NCBI RefSeq assembly: GCF_014384805.1
Contig: NZ_JACRSS010000001.1
Location: forward strand, 186,001-250,000
Source of the DNA: Guopingia tenuis
Lineage (GTDB): Bacteria > Bacillota > Clostridia > Christensenellales > Christensenellaceae
Direction of reading: 5' to 3'
Length of the DNA stretch: 64,000 bases
In this document: positions 25,428 through 33,845 of the stretch, in pieces
How the letters are laid out: every line of letters starts with the position of its first letter
Position numbering within the stretch: the stretch's first letter is position 1
Translations under genes and position numbers: made by a program
Notes under the pieces: generated by a model
What the model saw: only the letters and a program-made list of their open reading frames with translations
Told to the model about the DNA's origin: nothing
Databases searched by the model: none

Positions 25428-26156
25428 TTGGACACAAATGCAATTATCAACGGCCCCTATTTATTCATTGCCGGCGGCATTGTATTCTGCTTCGTGCTGC
25501 TGCAATCCTTTGTCTTTTTACGCCGGGCCTGGAAACGGGGAAAGGAAATCGGGCTTTCCACGGAAAAGATGAAAAACGCGGTCTCCCAGAGCGCCGTCTT
25601 TTCCATTGTTCCTTCCATCCCCATCGTTTTGGCACTGATCGCTCTGGCGCCAACCATGGGCATCCCATTCAGTTGGATCCGCCTGTCGGTCATCGGCTCC
25701 ATGTCCTATGAGGTGATGGCGGCAGGGGCGGTGGCCAGCAGCGCAGGGATCGATATGAACGCTGCCGTGGCGGATGGCGTTTCCGTCGGCATGCCCCTTG
25801 ACGTTTTTGCCTCGGCCATGTGGGTCATGACCATCGGCATTTTGGCAGGGCTTCTTTTCAACCTGTTTTTCTTGAAGAAATATCAAAACAAAATCATTGC
25901 CATGCATGAGAAAAACGCCCGCTGGACGAACATTATGGTTTCCGCCCTGTTTATGGGGATCATTGCGACATTGGGCGGGCAGCAGATCGCCCGGGGCGGC
26001 GTTGCTTTAGCAACTTTGCTGACATCTGCCGCCATTATGGTGGTTATCGCTCTGATTGCGCGGCTCCTGAAGCAAAAATGGATGGAGGAATTTGCGCTTC
26101 CCGTGGCCATTTTGGGTTCTCTCGCCCTGTCGACGGTATACGTCGGCTTATTTTAA
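25428..26156 (+). CDS. DUF5058-type multispan membrane protein
   Basis: 242 residues with about seven hydrophobic helices. It looks like the DUF5058 family, transporter-like proteins without known substrate. Start: the frame is open from 25344, but TTG at 25428 (MDTNAIINGPYLF) has GAAGGGAG nine bases upstream and gives the hydrophobic N-terminus expected. Loop residues SMSYEVMAAGAVASSAGID are glycine/alanine-rich, as in channel linings. The next gene, also multispan, begins 12 bases downstream behind AAGGAGG, so the pair probably forms one complex. The RNA element upstream may regulate it. Confidence 0.65.
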   Translation: MDTNAIINGPYLFIAGGIVFCFVLLQSFVFLRRAWKRGKEIGLSTEKMKNAVSQSAVFSIVPSIPIVLALIALAPTMGIPFSWIRLSVIGSMSYEVMAAGAVASSAGIDMNAAVADGVSVGMPLDVFASAMWVMTIGILAGLLFNLFFLKKYQNKIIAMHEKNARWTNIMVSALFMGIIATLGGQQIARGGVALATLLTSAAIMVVIALIARLLKQKWMEEFALPVAILGSLALSTVYVGLF

Positions 26157-26168
26157 GGAGGTGGCATC

Positions 26169-26858
26169 ATGGTAAAACAGACGCAGGGCCTGCGTGACTA
26201 TTATAATTCGACGCACCGGATGGGCCGCCTTTGGACGCTGGCTGCCCTCATCCTCATTCTTCTGGTTCCGTTTTTATTCTGTCTGCTCTATGGCGTTGAT
26301 CTTAACTGGAAGGCCTTTGGGCAAGGTGCGCTGGCGATTCTTCCGATGTATTATGCCGTGGGGATCATCGAGGTGTTTAACTATGCGCCTCTTCTGGGTT
26401 CCGGCGGCTCCTATCTGGCCTTTGTGACGGGTAATCTTATGAATATGAAGGTTCCGGCCGCGCAGATGGCTATTGAAAAATCCGGCGTGGATGCGGTTTC
26501 GGAGGAGGGCGAAGTGATCAACACCATCGCCGTTGCGGTTTCCAGCATAGTGACGACGCTGATTATCGCCGTCGGCATGCTTGCCATTATTCCCATGAGC
26601 AACTGGATCAACTCGGTTCCGGTTTTAAAAGAAGTGTTCGACTTGGCAAATGGCTATGTAATTCCGGCATTGTTTGGTGCGCTGGGCGTAGTCTTTCTGG
26701 CCAAGGGCTGGAAGCTGGCCATTGTTCCGGTAGTCTTGGTAACGCTGTTGTTCATCTTTTGGCCGGAGGCCGCCAGCGTTTCGGGAATTCTGATCCCCCT
26801 TGCCTCCCTCATCAGTGTGGGCTGCGGACGGTATATGTATAAGAAAAACTGGATGTAA
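26169..26858 (+). CDS. Unknown multispan membrane protein paired with the DUF5058-type protein
   Basis: 229 residues and about six hydrophobic helices. I do not recognise the family by name. Helix-breaking segments such as APLLGSGGSYLAFVTGNLMN suggest a transport pore. A soluble loop of about 25 residues (MAIEKSGVDAVSEEGEVIN) lies after the third helix. Strong AAGGAGGTGGCATC ribosome site. The tight packing with the upstream multispan gene (12 bases) and the M20 peptidase downstream (15 bases) argues for a two-component permease that takes up or releases what the peptidase handles, such as acylated amino acids or dipeptides; this is inference. Confidence 0.6.
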   Translation: MVKQTQGLRDYYNSTHRMGRLWTLAALILILLVPFLFCLLYGVDLNWKAFGQGALAILPMYYAVGIIEVFNYAPLLGSGGSYLAFVTGNLMNMKVPAAQMAIEKSGVDAVSEEGEVINTIAVAVSSIVTTLIIAVGMLAIIPMSNWINSVPVLKEVFDLANGYVIPALFGALGVVFLAKGWKLAIVPVVLVTLLFIFWPEAASVSGILIPLASLISVGCGRYMYKKNWM

Positions 26859-26873
26859 GAAAGGATGGGGAAC

Positions 26874-28340
26874 ATGGGAACTGGTTGGATCATTTTGCTG
26901 GCCCTTCTGGGTCTGCTTATACTGCTTGCGGTTATTGTTCTGGTACGGATGGCGGCCTGTCGTCCGCCCCAAAAAAAGTCGGTGCAGAAAAAAGAATATG
27001 ACGTCGATCCGGAAACTCTGGCAGAGCATCTTTCGGGGGCCGTCCAGATCCGGACGATCGCCGGGCAGAGTGTGGAGGATACGCCGGCCGAGCCTTTCCT
27101 GGCGATGCATGCATACCTGGAAAAGACGTTTCCCCTCATTCATCAGACGATGGAAAAGGAGATTGTGCATTCCTATAGCCTGCTGTTCAAATGGAAGGGC
27201 CGGGATCCTTCAAAAAAGCCCATTATCATGATGGGGCATATGGATGTGGTGCCCGTGGAGGATAGCACGCTGGATCAATGGGAGCAGCCGCCGTGGAGCG
27301 GAAAAATTGCGGACGGCTATGTCTGGGGCCGCGGGGCCATCGATATGAAAGGGCATCTGTTTGCCAACCTGGAGGCGGTGGAATATCTTTTGCGCCAGGG
27401 CTTTCAGCCGGAACGGGATATTTATTTGGCGCTGGGCCATGACGAGGAACAGATGGGCCTGAACGGCGGCAAATATCTGGCGGAGCGGCTGCAGGAACTG
27501 GGCGTACACGCCGAATATGTTTTCGATGAGGGCGGCGCGGTTGTGAGCGGCAAGGAGTTTGGCGTGGATGGGCGGATCGCCGCCGTGGGAATTGCGGAAA
27601 AATCCACCATCAATCTGAAACTGACGGCCCGATCCCAAGGCGGCCATGCGTCCATGCCTCCCCGGCAGACGGCAGTCGGCGCGCTCTGCGAGGCGGTGGA
27701 AAAGCTGGAAAAAATCGGTTTTCCCATGGATATCAATGAAACGGCTGGATTGCTTTTTAAGACTCTGCGCCCCTATATGAAGCCGGTTTTCAAGATGGCG
27801 CTCTGCAATCTTTGGCTGTTTAAACCAGTGTTTATAAAAATCATGGGCGGGATGCCCAAAGGCGCGGCTATGCTGCATACGACGGCCGCCCCCACCATGC
27901 TGAATGCCAGTATGCAGCCCAATGTATTGGCCCAGGCCGCCAGCGCCGTGGTCAACCTCCGCCTGGTTCCTGGAGAGACGATCGAGTCGACCTTGGCCCA
28001 TGTGCGAAAGCTGGTGGGTGAGGAAATCGAACTGGAAGTGCTGTTCGGATGCAACCCGCCGTCGATTTCCTCCATGGATACGCCAGTCTGGCAGGCCATT
28101 GATGCGTCCGTCCGGGAAAACATTGGGGAAGATATTATTGTATCTCCCTATCTCATGATGGCGTCGACGGACAGCCGGTTATATGAGGCCGTGACCGAAA
28201 ATACCTATCGGTTTGATCCATTTATCTCTGTGGGAGAGGATTTGGGAACGATCCATGGCGTGGGAGAGCGCATGGGAATTGACAGTCTGGTCCGGGGCTG
28301 CAAGTTCTTTATCTCACTTATTGAAAAAACAGCGGGATAA
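26874..28340 (+). CDS. Membrane-anchored M20 metallopeptidase, carboxypeptidase S/PM20D1-like
   Basis: 488 residues with an N-terminal membrane helix (about 2-24) and a full M20 peptidase domain with lid insert. Di-metal ligands and catalytic residues are visible: MGHMDVVPVE (about 124-133), GRGAIDMKGHL, GHDEEQMGLNGG with the catalytic Glu pair, FDEGGAV, and a final histidine in GTIHGVGE. The wording of these motifs matches carboxypeptidase S and PM20D1 rather than dipeptidase PepV. The start at 26874 has AAGGA at eight bases; an ATG nine bases earlier overlaps that site. It hydrolyses amide bonds of peptides or N-acyl amino acids, with the active site side set by the anchor. A terminator ends the three-gene unit. 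Confidence 0.85.
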   Translation: MGTGWIILLALLGLLILLAVIVLVRMAACRPPQKKSVQKKEYDVDPETLAEHLSGAVQIRTIAGQSVEDTPAEPFLAMHAYLEKTFPLIHQTMEKEIVHSYSLLFKWKGRDPSKKPIIMMGHMDVVPVEDSTLDQWEQPPWSGKIADGYVWGRGAIDMKGHLFANLEAVEYLLRQGFQPERDIYLALGHDEEQMGLNGGKYLAERLQELGVHAEYVFDEGGAVVSGKEFGVDGRIAAVGIAEKSTINLKLTARSQGGHASMPPRQTAVGALCEAVEKLEKIGFPMDINETAGLLFKTLRPYMKPVFKMALCNLWLFKPVFIKIMGGMPKGAAMLHTTAAPTMLNASMQPNVLAQAASAVVNLRLVPGETIESTLAHVRKLVGEEIELEVLFGCNPPSISSMDTPVWQAIDASVRENIGEDIIVSPYLMMASTDSRLYEAVTENTYRFDPFISVGEDLGTIHGVGERMGIDSLVRGCKFFISLIEKTAG

Positions 28341-28359
28341 GGCGAACTATCTATCGCGC

Positions 28360-28405
28360 AAAAAGCATCTTTGTCCGGAAATTTGCCGGAAAAGATGCTT
28401 TTTTT
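28360..28405 (+). terminator. Terminator of the DUF5058/M20 operon
   Basis: AAAAAGCATCTTT pairs with AAAGATGCTTTTTTT, with an inner CCGG/CCGG stem in the loop. Confidence 0.85.
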
Positions 28406-28489
28406 GTTGAAATTGGGTTGTCAATTCCGGAATTTCATTGTATCATGGAAACGGAAACGAATGATAATCGCAAGGGGAGAAGGGCTCGA

Positions 28490-29170
28490 ATGCGCGCGGA
28501 GGCAGAGCTGAACGGGATAATAGCATATACGTTCCAGAATGAGCAGCTTTTGAAAACGGCGCTGACCCACTCTTCCAGCCATGCTACGCAGAACTATGAA
28601 CGGCTGGAGTTTCTGGGCGATGCGGTTTTGGAGCTGTGTACTAGCGAATATCTATACCGCCATTTTCCCGAGAGCCAGGAGGGGAGCCTCACCCGGCTGC
28701 GCGCCCAAATTGTATGCGAAACCTCTCTTGCGTCATGGGCCCGGCGCCGGAAGCTGGGGGCCTATTTAATTTTAGGAAAAAGCGAGGAGATGTCCGGCGG
28801 GCGGGAGAAGAATTCCATTCTCTGCGATGTGGTGGAGGCCATCATTGGCGCCGTTTATCTGGATGGCGGTTTCCCGCAGGCGCGGGAAATGGTGATGGCG
28901 CTTGTGGAGGAAAACCTCTCGCTTATTCTCCGGGAGAGTGTCTCCGGCGATGCAAAATCTGAGCTGCAGATTCTTTTGCAGAAAAATGGAAATGTGCGGC
29001 TGGAATACGAGACATACCGCCAGGAAGGGCCGCCTCATGCCGCTATATTTTATGTCCATGTCAAGTTGAACGGCAAGGTTCTTGCCTCAGGAGAAGGGAA
29101 ATCCAAGAAACAGGCGGAACAGGCGGCTGCGGCAAAGGCTCTCGCCGGATTGCAGAAAAAACGAAATTGA
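28490..29170 (+). CDS. rnc: Ribonuclease III
   Basis: 226 residues: an endonuclease domain (about 5-145) with signature ERLEFLGDAVLEL, the acidic catalytic set completed by DVVEAIIGAVYLDGG, and a C-terminal double-stranded RNA-binding domain (about 150-222, DAKSELQILLQKNG to GKSKKQAEQAAAAKAL). It processes rRNA precursors and structured mRNAs. The start at 28490 has AGGGGAGAAGGG upstream; earlier in-frame starts have none. The usual smc and ftsY neighbours are not here; glyA follows after 49 bases. Confidence 0.93.
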   Translation: MRAEAELNGIIAYTFQNEQLLKTALTHSSSHATQNYERLEFLGDAVLELCTSEYLYRHFPESQEGSLTRLRAQIVCETSLASWARRRKLGAYLILGKSEEMSGGREKNSILCDVVEAIIGAVYLDGGFPQAREMVMALVEENLSLILRESVSGDAKSELQILLQKNGNVRLEYETYRQEGPPHAAIFYVHVKLNGKVLASGEGKSKKQAEQAAAAKALAGLQKKRN

Positions 29171-29219
29171 AATGGTGACCGCGATGCGGCATTAAATAAT
29201 TTAGGAGCGAGGTAACAGG

Positions 29220-30461
29220 ATGTTTGATTTTCCAAAGGTAAAAGCGACGGATCCCCAGGTATTTGAAGCCATGCAGCAGGAGCTGAACCGGCAGGAGGGA
29301 AATATTGAGCTGATCGCCTCTGAAAACTTTGTTTCGGAAGCCGTGATGCAGGCGATGGGCTCTCATCTGACCAATAAATATGCAGAAGGCTATCCGGGCA
29401 AGCGGTATTATGGCGGCTGCCAATATGTGGATATCGTTGAAGATTTGGCACGGGAGCGTGCGAAAAAGCTGTTTGGCGCGGAGCATGCCAATGTGCAGCC
29501 TCATTCCGGCGCCCAGGCCAATACGGCGGTATATTTCGCCATGCTGAATCCCGGGGATACCATTATGGGCATGAGCCTTTCCCATGGCGGCCATCTGACC
29601 CATGGAAGCCCGGTCAATATCTCCGGAAAATATTTTCATTTTGTTTCTTATGGCGTGGATGAAAAAACAGAGCAGATCGATTATGATGCAGTGGAAAAGC
29701 TGGCAGAAGAATGCAAACCCAAGATGATCGTTGCAGGTGCCAGCGCCTATCCCCGCAAAATCGATTTTGAACGCCTTTCTCAGATCGCAAAGAAAGTAGG
29801 GGCATATCTCATGGTAGATATGGCGCATATTGCCGGCCTGATCGCCGCCGGACTGCACCAGAACCCCGTGCCCTATGCAGATTTTGTCACGACGACGACT
29901 CACAAGACCTTGCGCGGGCCCCGCGGCGGCATGATTCTCTGCAAAGAGGAATATGCAAAGCAGATTGACAAGGCAATTTTCCCCGGCACGCAGGGCGGCC
30001 CTCTGATGCATGTGATCGCGGCCAAGGCCGTTTGTTTCCAGGAGGCGCTGCAGCCGGAGTTTAAGGAATATCAGGCACAGATCATTAAAAATGCGGCGGC
30101 GCTGGCCAAAAGCCTGATGGAAAATGACGTCCGTCTGGTTTCCGGCGGAACAGATAATCACTTGATGTTGGCGGATGTTTACAGCAAGGGAATGACGGGA
30201 AAGGAAGCCGAAGCTCTTCTGGATGAGGCGCATATTACTGTCAATAAGAACACGATCCCGACGGAAACTCTGAGCCCATTTGTCACCAGCGGAATCCGCA
30301 TCGGAACACCGGCGATTACGACCCGGGGATTCAAAGAGGAAGAGGCCGCAAAAGTGGGCAAGTGGATTGCGCAGATTGTGACGGAAGGCGAATCCGCTGT
30401 GGAAAAGGTGAAAACAGAAGTAGCCGAGCTTTGCGCTAAATTCCCGCTCTATAAGAAATAA
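29220..30461 (+). CDS. glyA: Serine hydroxymethyltransferase
   Basis: 413 residues, full-length PLP enzyme converting serine and tetrahydrofolate to glycine and methylene-THF. Motifs seen: EGYPGKRYYGGC, VQPHSGAQAN, DMAHIAGLIAAG, and the PLP-binding lysine in TTTTHKTLRGPRGG. The ATG follows AGGAGCGAGGTAACAGG. No glycine or THF riboswitch motif is visible in the short upstream gap. A terminator hairpin is found at 30560. Confidence 0.96.
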   Translation: MFDFPKVKATDPQVFEAMQQELNRQEGNIELIASENFVSEAVMQAMGSHLTNKYAEGYPGKRYYGGCQYVDIVEDLARERAKKLFGAEHANVQPHSGAQANTAVYFAMLNPGDTIMGMSLSHGGHLTHGSPVNISGKYFHFVSYGVDEKTEQIDYDAVEKLAEECKPKMIVAGASAYPRKIDFERLSQIAKKVGAYLMVDMAHIAGLIAAGLHQNPVPYADFVTTTTHKTLRGPRGGMILCKEEYAKQIDKAIFPGTQGGPLMHVIAAKAVCFQEALQPEFKEYQAQIIKNAAALAKSLMENDVRLVSGGTDNHLMLADVYSKGMTGKEAEALLDEAHITVNKNTIPTETLSPFVTSGIRIGTPAITTRGFKEEEAAKVGKWIAQIVTEGESAVEKVKTEVAELCAKFPLYKK

Positions 30462-30559
30462 TCAAACGCCGGGGTTGGAGCCTTAACAAAAGCATGGAGG
30501 TTTTATGATATGAAACTTTCTGTGCGGCTATGAAAAATCAACCCAAATTTTAAAAACTG

Positions 30560-30596
30560 TTTTGCCCTGTAGGAAATTTCCTGCGGGGCAAAATTT
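30560..30596 (+). terminator. Terminator after glyA
   Basis: TTTTGCCCTGTAGGAAA and TTTCCTGCGGGGCAAAA form a near-perfect stem followed by TTT. It lies 100 bases after the glyA stop. Confidence 0.65.
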
Positions 30597-30599
30597 CTA

Positions 30600-30628
30600 T
30601 TGACTTTTTGGCGGAGAAACTATATAAT
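30600..30628 (+). promoter_or_regulatory. Promoter of tRNA-Leu(GAG)
   Basis: TTGACT (30600-30605) and TATAAT (30623-30628) with 17-base spacing, 24 bases before the tRNA. Confidence 0.75.
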
Positions 30629-30651
30629 AATTAGCGTCGTATGACGGCTAT

Positions 30652-30734
30652 GCGATCGTGGCGGAACAGGCAGACGCGCACGTTTGAGGGGCGTGTGGGA
30701 GACCATATGGGTTCAAGTCCCATCGATCGCACCA
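30652..30734 (+). tRNA. tRNA-Leu (anticodon GAG), CCA encoded
   Basis: Cloverleaf with acceptor GCGATCG/CGATCGC, D-arm with GGCGGAACAGGCAGACGC typical of leucine, anticodon stem CACGT/GCGTG with loop TTGAGGG (anticodon GAG), a long variable arm, T-loop GTTCAAGTC, and an encoded ACCA end. It reads CUC and CUU codons. Confidence 0.95.
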
Positions 30735-30750
30735 CGGGCGACGGCTCGAG

Positions 30751-30790
30751 CGAATATCGCAATTCACTTTGGTGGGTTGCGATATTTTCG
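30751..30790 (+). terminator. Terminator after tRNA-Leu(GAG)
   Basis: CGAATATCGCAA pairs with TTGCGATATTTTCG around a 14-base loop, 16 bases after the tRNA. T-rich rather than a strict T run. Confidence 0.6.
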
Positions 30791-30934
30791 TTGCCGGAAA
30801 GAAAATATCCATTTCGGCAATATCTGCCAACCGTAGGAGCGGCAGAATATCGTTCATCACGGATGTGATGGGCGATAATTTTTTGACGCAAAAAAGAAGT
30901 ATGAGGTATTTAGAAAATACCAAATAAAAATAAT

Positions 30935-30963
30935 TTGACGTGTTTAAAGCGAACATGTAAAAT
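30935..30963 (+). promoter_or_regulatory. Promoter of the nitroreductase gene at 31015
   Basis: TTGACG (30935-30940) and TAAAAT (30958-30963) with 17-base spacing. Confidence 0.65.
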
Positions 30964-31014
30964 AAAATATATCAAAGTACAATAGAATATATTGCATTTG
31001 GAAAGGAGAAAAGG

Positions 31015-31533
31015 ATGGAAGCATATGATGTATTGTTAAACCGCAGAAGTATCCGCAAATATACGGAGCAAAGCGTTGCACCGGAAATTTTGGAAAAGAT
31101 TTTGAAGGCAGGGCTTGCGGCCCCTTCGGCAAAGAACATGCAGCCCTGGGAATTTATTGTGGTGACGGATCGGGAGATGCTCGATAAACTCTCGGAAGTG
31201 CGGCCTTTCTGGAAAATGCTCAAGCAGGCGCCCTTGGCGATTGTGACGCTGGCGGATCTGCGCCTCTATGAAGGGGATAAATTAGGCATGTATGTCCAGG
31301 ATTGCTCGGCTGCCACCGAAAACATGCTGCTGGCTGCCGAGGCCCTCGGTCTGGGCGGCGTTTGGCTGGGATTATATCCCCGGGAGGAACCGATCCGGGA
31401 CGTCCGTGCTCTGTTGTCCATTCCGGAAGAAAGCATGCCCATCAGCGTCATTTCCATCGGCTATCCGGCGGAACAGCGGCCGGCCCACGGCGAAGACCTC
31501 TCTATGGCGAAAGTACATTACGAGAAATACTGA
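31015..31533 (+). CDS. Nitroreductase family protein
   Basis: 172-residue FMN-dependent oxidoreductase of the short nitroreductase class. RRSIRKYTEQ near the N-terminus binds the FMN phosphate, APSAKNMQPWEFI and AAEALGLGGVWLGLYP are the other FMN contacts. It uses NAD(P)H or a reduced carrier to reduce flavin, nitro compounds or related substrates; the physiological substrate is unknown. GGAAAGGAGAAAAGG precedes the ATG. A second, different nitroreductase lies at 48888. Confidence 0.88.
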   Translation: MEAYDVLLNRRSIRKYTEQSVAPEILEKILKAGLAAPSAKNMQPWEFIVVTDREMLDKLSEVRPFWKMLKQAPLAIVTLADLRLYEGDKLGMYVQDCSAATENMLLAAEALGLGGVWLGLYPREEPIRDVRALLSIPEESMPISVISIGYPAEQRPAHGEDLSMAKVHYEKY

Positions 31534-31612
31534 GTACAGAAAACGTGAATTTGGGCGGCCGCAGGGCCGCTCAATTTGCTTGCAAACCCTTGTATACCAA
31601 AGAAAGGATACT

Positions 31613-32305
31613 ATGAAATATTGTAAGGTCTGCCCGGCAGTTTTTCTCGAGCGTCCCAACCGCTTTATTGCGCTTTGCCAGTTGAACGGAGAAACGGTCA
31701 AGGCACATGTAAAAAATACCGGAAGATGCCGGGAACTGCTGGTTCCGGGGGCGGCAGTGATTCTGGAAGAGAGCGAAAATCCCAGCCGCAAAACGCGATA
31801 TTCCCTGATCGCCGTCTGGAAGGGAGCTATGCTTGTCAATATGGATTCTCAGGCGCCCAACAAGGTGTTGGGAGAAGCAATGAGACAGGGATTCCAGCTG
31901 CCAGGTATGACAGAGCCGGTTCAGCTTTTGCAGGGAGAGAAAACCTACGGGGATTCCCGGCTGGACTTTTATGGAGAGACGGCCGCAGAAAAGCTCTGGA
32001 TTGAGGTTAAGGGCGTGACACTGGAGGAAAACGGATGTGCATTATTCCCGGATGCGCCGACTTCCCGGGGGGAACGGCATATCCGGGAACTGATCCGGGC
32101 GGCAAAAGAGGGATTTGCAGCCTATATCGTTTTTGTGATCCAGATGCAGGGAGTGAAGAGCTTTTCCCCAAACCGCAGGACGCATCCGGCTTTTGCAGAG
32201 GCGCTTTTGGAGGCAGACCGCGCGGGCGTCCATATAGCGGCCTATGACTGCCGGGTTGCGCCGGGGGAGATCCGGCTGGACGCTCCGGTGCCGATACGGT
32301 TATAG
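31613..32305 (+). CDS. sfsA: SfsA family nuclease
   Basis: 230 residues, the usual length of SfsA. Recognisable segments: FLERPNRFIALC at the N-terminus, HVKNTGRCRELL, RKTRYSLIAVWKG, the catalytic DFYGE and WIEVKGVTLEENG, FPDAPTSRGERHIREL, and DCRVAPGEIRL at the end. SfsA was named for sugar fermentation stimulation; recent work assigns DNA/RNA nuclease activity. The start at 31613 lies behind AAAGGATACT. It precedes xseA by 17 bases and is probably co-transcribed. Confidence 0.92.
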   Translation: MKYCKVCPAVFLERPNRFIALCQLNGETVKAHVKNTGRCRELLVPGAAVILEESENPSRKTRYSLIAVWKGAMLVNMDSQAPNKVLGEAMRQGFQLPGMTEPVQLLQGEKTYGDSRLDFYGETAAEKLWIEVKGVTLEENGCALFPDAPTSRGERHIRELIRAAKEGFAAYIVFVIQMQGVKSFSPNRRTHPAFAEALLEADRAGVHIAAYDCRVAPGEIRLDAPVPIRL

Positions 32306-32322
32306 CGAGAGGAGGAAATCTG

Positions 32323-33537
32323 TTGGAGACAGCCATACGGCCTTTGCAGGTGAGCGAGGTCAACGACTATATAAAAGAATTGCTGGACCGGGATGAAAAC
32401 CTGCGGATGATTTGTATTGAAGGGGAAATTTCCAACTATGTCAATCATACGTCCGGGCATGCGTATTTCACGTTGAAGGATAAAAGCGCCGCATTGAAGG
32501 CGGTGTTTTTCAAGGGATATAAGTTGGGCCTGCGGTTCCTGCCAAAAAACGGTATGCGGGTGCTGGCCGTGGGGGATATTTCGATTTATCCGCGGGACGG
32601 CGTATACCAGCTCTATGTGCAGCATCTCTATCCCGCAGGAATCGGAGAGATTTATGCGGACTTTGAAAGGCTTAAGGAAAAGTTGGCCAAAGAGGGCCTG
32701 TTTGATACGGCGCATAAAAAGCCGATTCCAAAATTCTGCGAGCATATTGGAGTAATATCCTCGCCCACGGGCGCCGCCATTCAGGATATCCGTTCGGTGG
32801 TTTCCCGCCGGTATCCGGCGGCGCAGATTGATCTCTATCCCGTGAAAGTGCAGGGGACAAGCTCGGCGAAAGAAGTGATTGCGGGGCTTGAGTATCTTAA
32901 CAGGAGAAAGCCGGATGTTATCATCATTGCGCGGGGCGGCGGGGCATTGGAGGATCTCTATTCCTTCAATGACGAGGCGCTGGCCCGGGCGATCTATGCT
33001 TCCAAAGTTCCGGTAATCACGGCGATTGGCCACGAAATTGACTTTACCATTGCGGATTTTGTGGCGGACCTCCGGGCACCAACGCCCTCGGCCGCGGCAG
33101 AGCTTGCCGTGCCAGACCGCATGGAGCTGCTCGCTGCACTGGGAAGTCTGGAATCACTGCTCATGACTCGGGTGCGACAGCAGGTGAATTCCTATCAGGA
33201 AGCCGTTCGGGATCTTGCCCTTGCCATGCACACGACGGTCCAGGAAGTGTTGGAGCGGCGAGTGGAAAAGGTGTTGGCTCTGGAAGATAAGATGCTCCGG
33301 CAAAGCGAGGCACAATGCCGGAAAAAACGGGATAAAGTACAGAACTATGCAGCGGCGCTGGAGTATTTAACCCCGTTGAAGGTTTTGGCCCGGGGCTATG
33401 GAATTCTGCAAAAGCGGGGAAAAGTGATTTCCTCTGTGGGGGAAGTACATCCCGGGGAGTTGCTGGAAATCCGGCTGCGGGATGGGGAGATGACAGCGCA
33501 GGTGGAAAGCGTCAGGAAAGGAGAAGAACAACGATGA
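32323..33537 (+). CDS. xseA: Exodeoxyribonuclease VII large subunit
   Basis: 404 residues: an N-terminal OB fold (about 1-100, LQVSEVNDYIKELLD and GEISNYVNHTSGHAYFTLKD), a catalytic core (about 120-300, with IIIARGGGALEDLYSFNDE and ITAIGHEIDFTIADF), and a long helical region. It degrades single-stranded DNA with the small subunit. The start is TTG at 32323 behind AGGAGG. It overlaps xseB by four bases (ATGA). Confidence 0.96.
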   Translation: METAIRPLQVSEVNDYIKELLDRDENLRMICIEGEISNYVNHTSGHAYFTLKDKSAALKAVFFKGYKLGLRFLPKNGMRVLAVGDISIYPRDGVYQLYVQHLYPAGIGEIYADFERLKEKLAKEGLFDTAHKKPIPKFCEHIGVISSPTGAAIQDIRSVVSRRYPAAQIDLYPVKVQGTSSAKEVIAGLEYLNRRKPDVIIIARGGGALEDLYSFNDEALARAIYASKVPVITAIGHEIDFTIADFVADLRAPTPSAAAELAVPDRMELLAALGSLESLLMTRVRQQVNSYQEAVRDLALAMHTTVQEVLERRVEKVLALEDKMLRQSEAQCRKKRDKVQNYAAALEYLTPLKVLARGYGILQKRGKVISSVGEVHPGELLEIRLRDGEMTAQVESVRKGEEQR

Positions 33538-33716
33538 GCTTTGAAGAAAAGATGGAGCGGCTGGAAAAGATTGTGGCGCAGCTGGAGGAGGAATCCCTGC
33601 CGCTGGAAACGACGATGGAATATTATGAAGAGGGTGTACGCCTGTTGAAGGAGTGCAATGCGCAGCTTGCGGCAGCGGAAGAAAAAATGCAGGGCGTAAG
33701 AGACGGTAGAGAATGA
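33534..33716 (+). CDS. xseB: Exodeoxyribonuclease VII small subunit
   Basis: 60-residue helical protein. SFEEKMERLEKIVAQLE at the N-terminus and SLPLETTMEYYEEG are diagnostic of XseB. It binds the large subunit as multiple copies. Translationally coupled to xseA through the ATGA overlap. In many Clostridia ispA and dxs follow; here a sugar-kinase cluster does. Confidence 0.95.
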   Translation: MSFEEKMERLEKIVAQLEEESLPLETTMEYYEEGVRLLKECNAQLAAAEEKMQGVRDGRE

Positions 33717-33792
33717 AAATCCGCAAACGGGGATTGCGAGGCCCTGGTTCATGTGGTACCATAGAATAAGCCTTTAAAGAATCAAATACTGA

Positions 33793-33825
33793 CCCTTACG
33801 GCTGCTGTGGTCAGCAGATAAGGGG
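33793..33825 (+). promoter_or_regulatory. Hairpin just before the first sugar kinase
   Basis: CCCTTA (33793-33798) pairs with TAAGGG, and CTGCTG with CAGCAG, in a two-part stem that ends six bases before the AAGGAGG ribosome site. It has no T run, so it is more likely an mRNA 5' structure than a terminator. Confidence 0.4.
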
Positions 33826-33845
33826 AATTTTAAGGAGGAAAGAAA

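Noticed and set aside
29061..30233. Minus-strand frame opposite glyA
   Set aside because: glyA is certain on the other strand; no ribosome site for the antisense frame.
31292..31612. Long N-terminal extension of sfsA overlapping the nitroreductase gene
   Set aside because: SfsA proteins begin at the MKYCKV start; the extension overlaps a certain gene in another frame.
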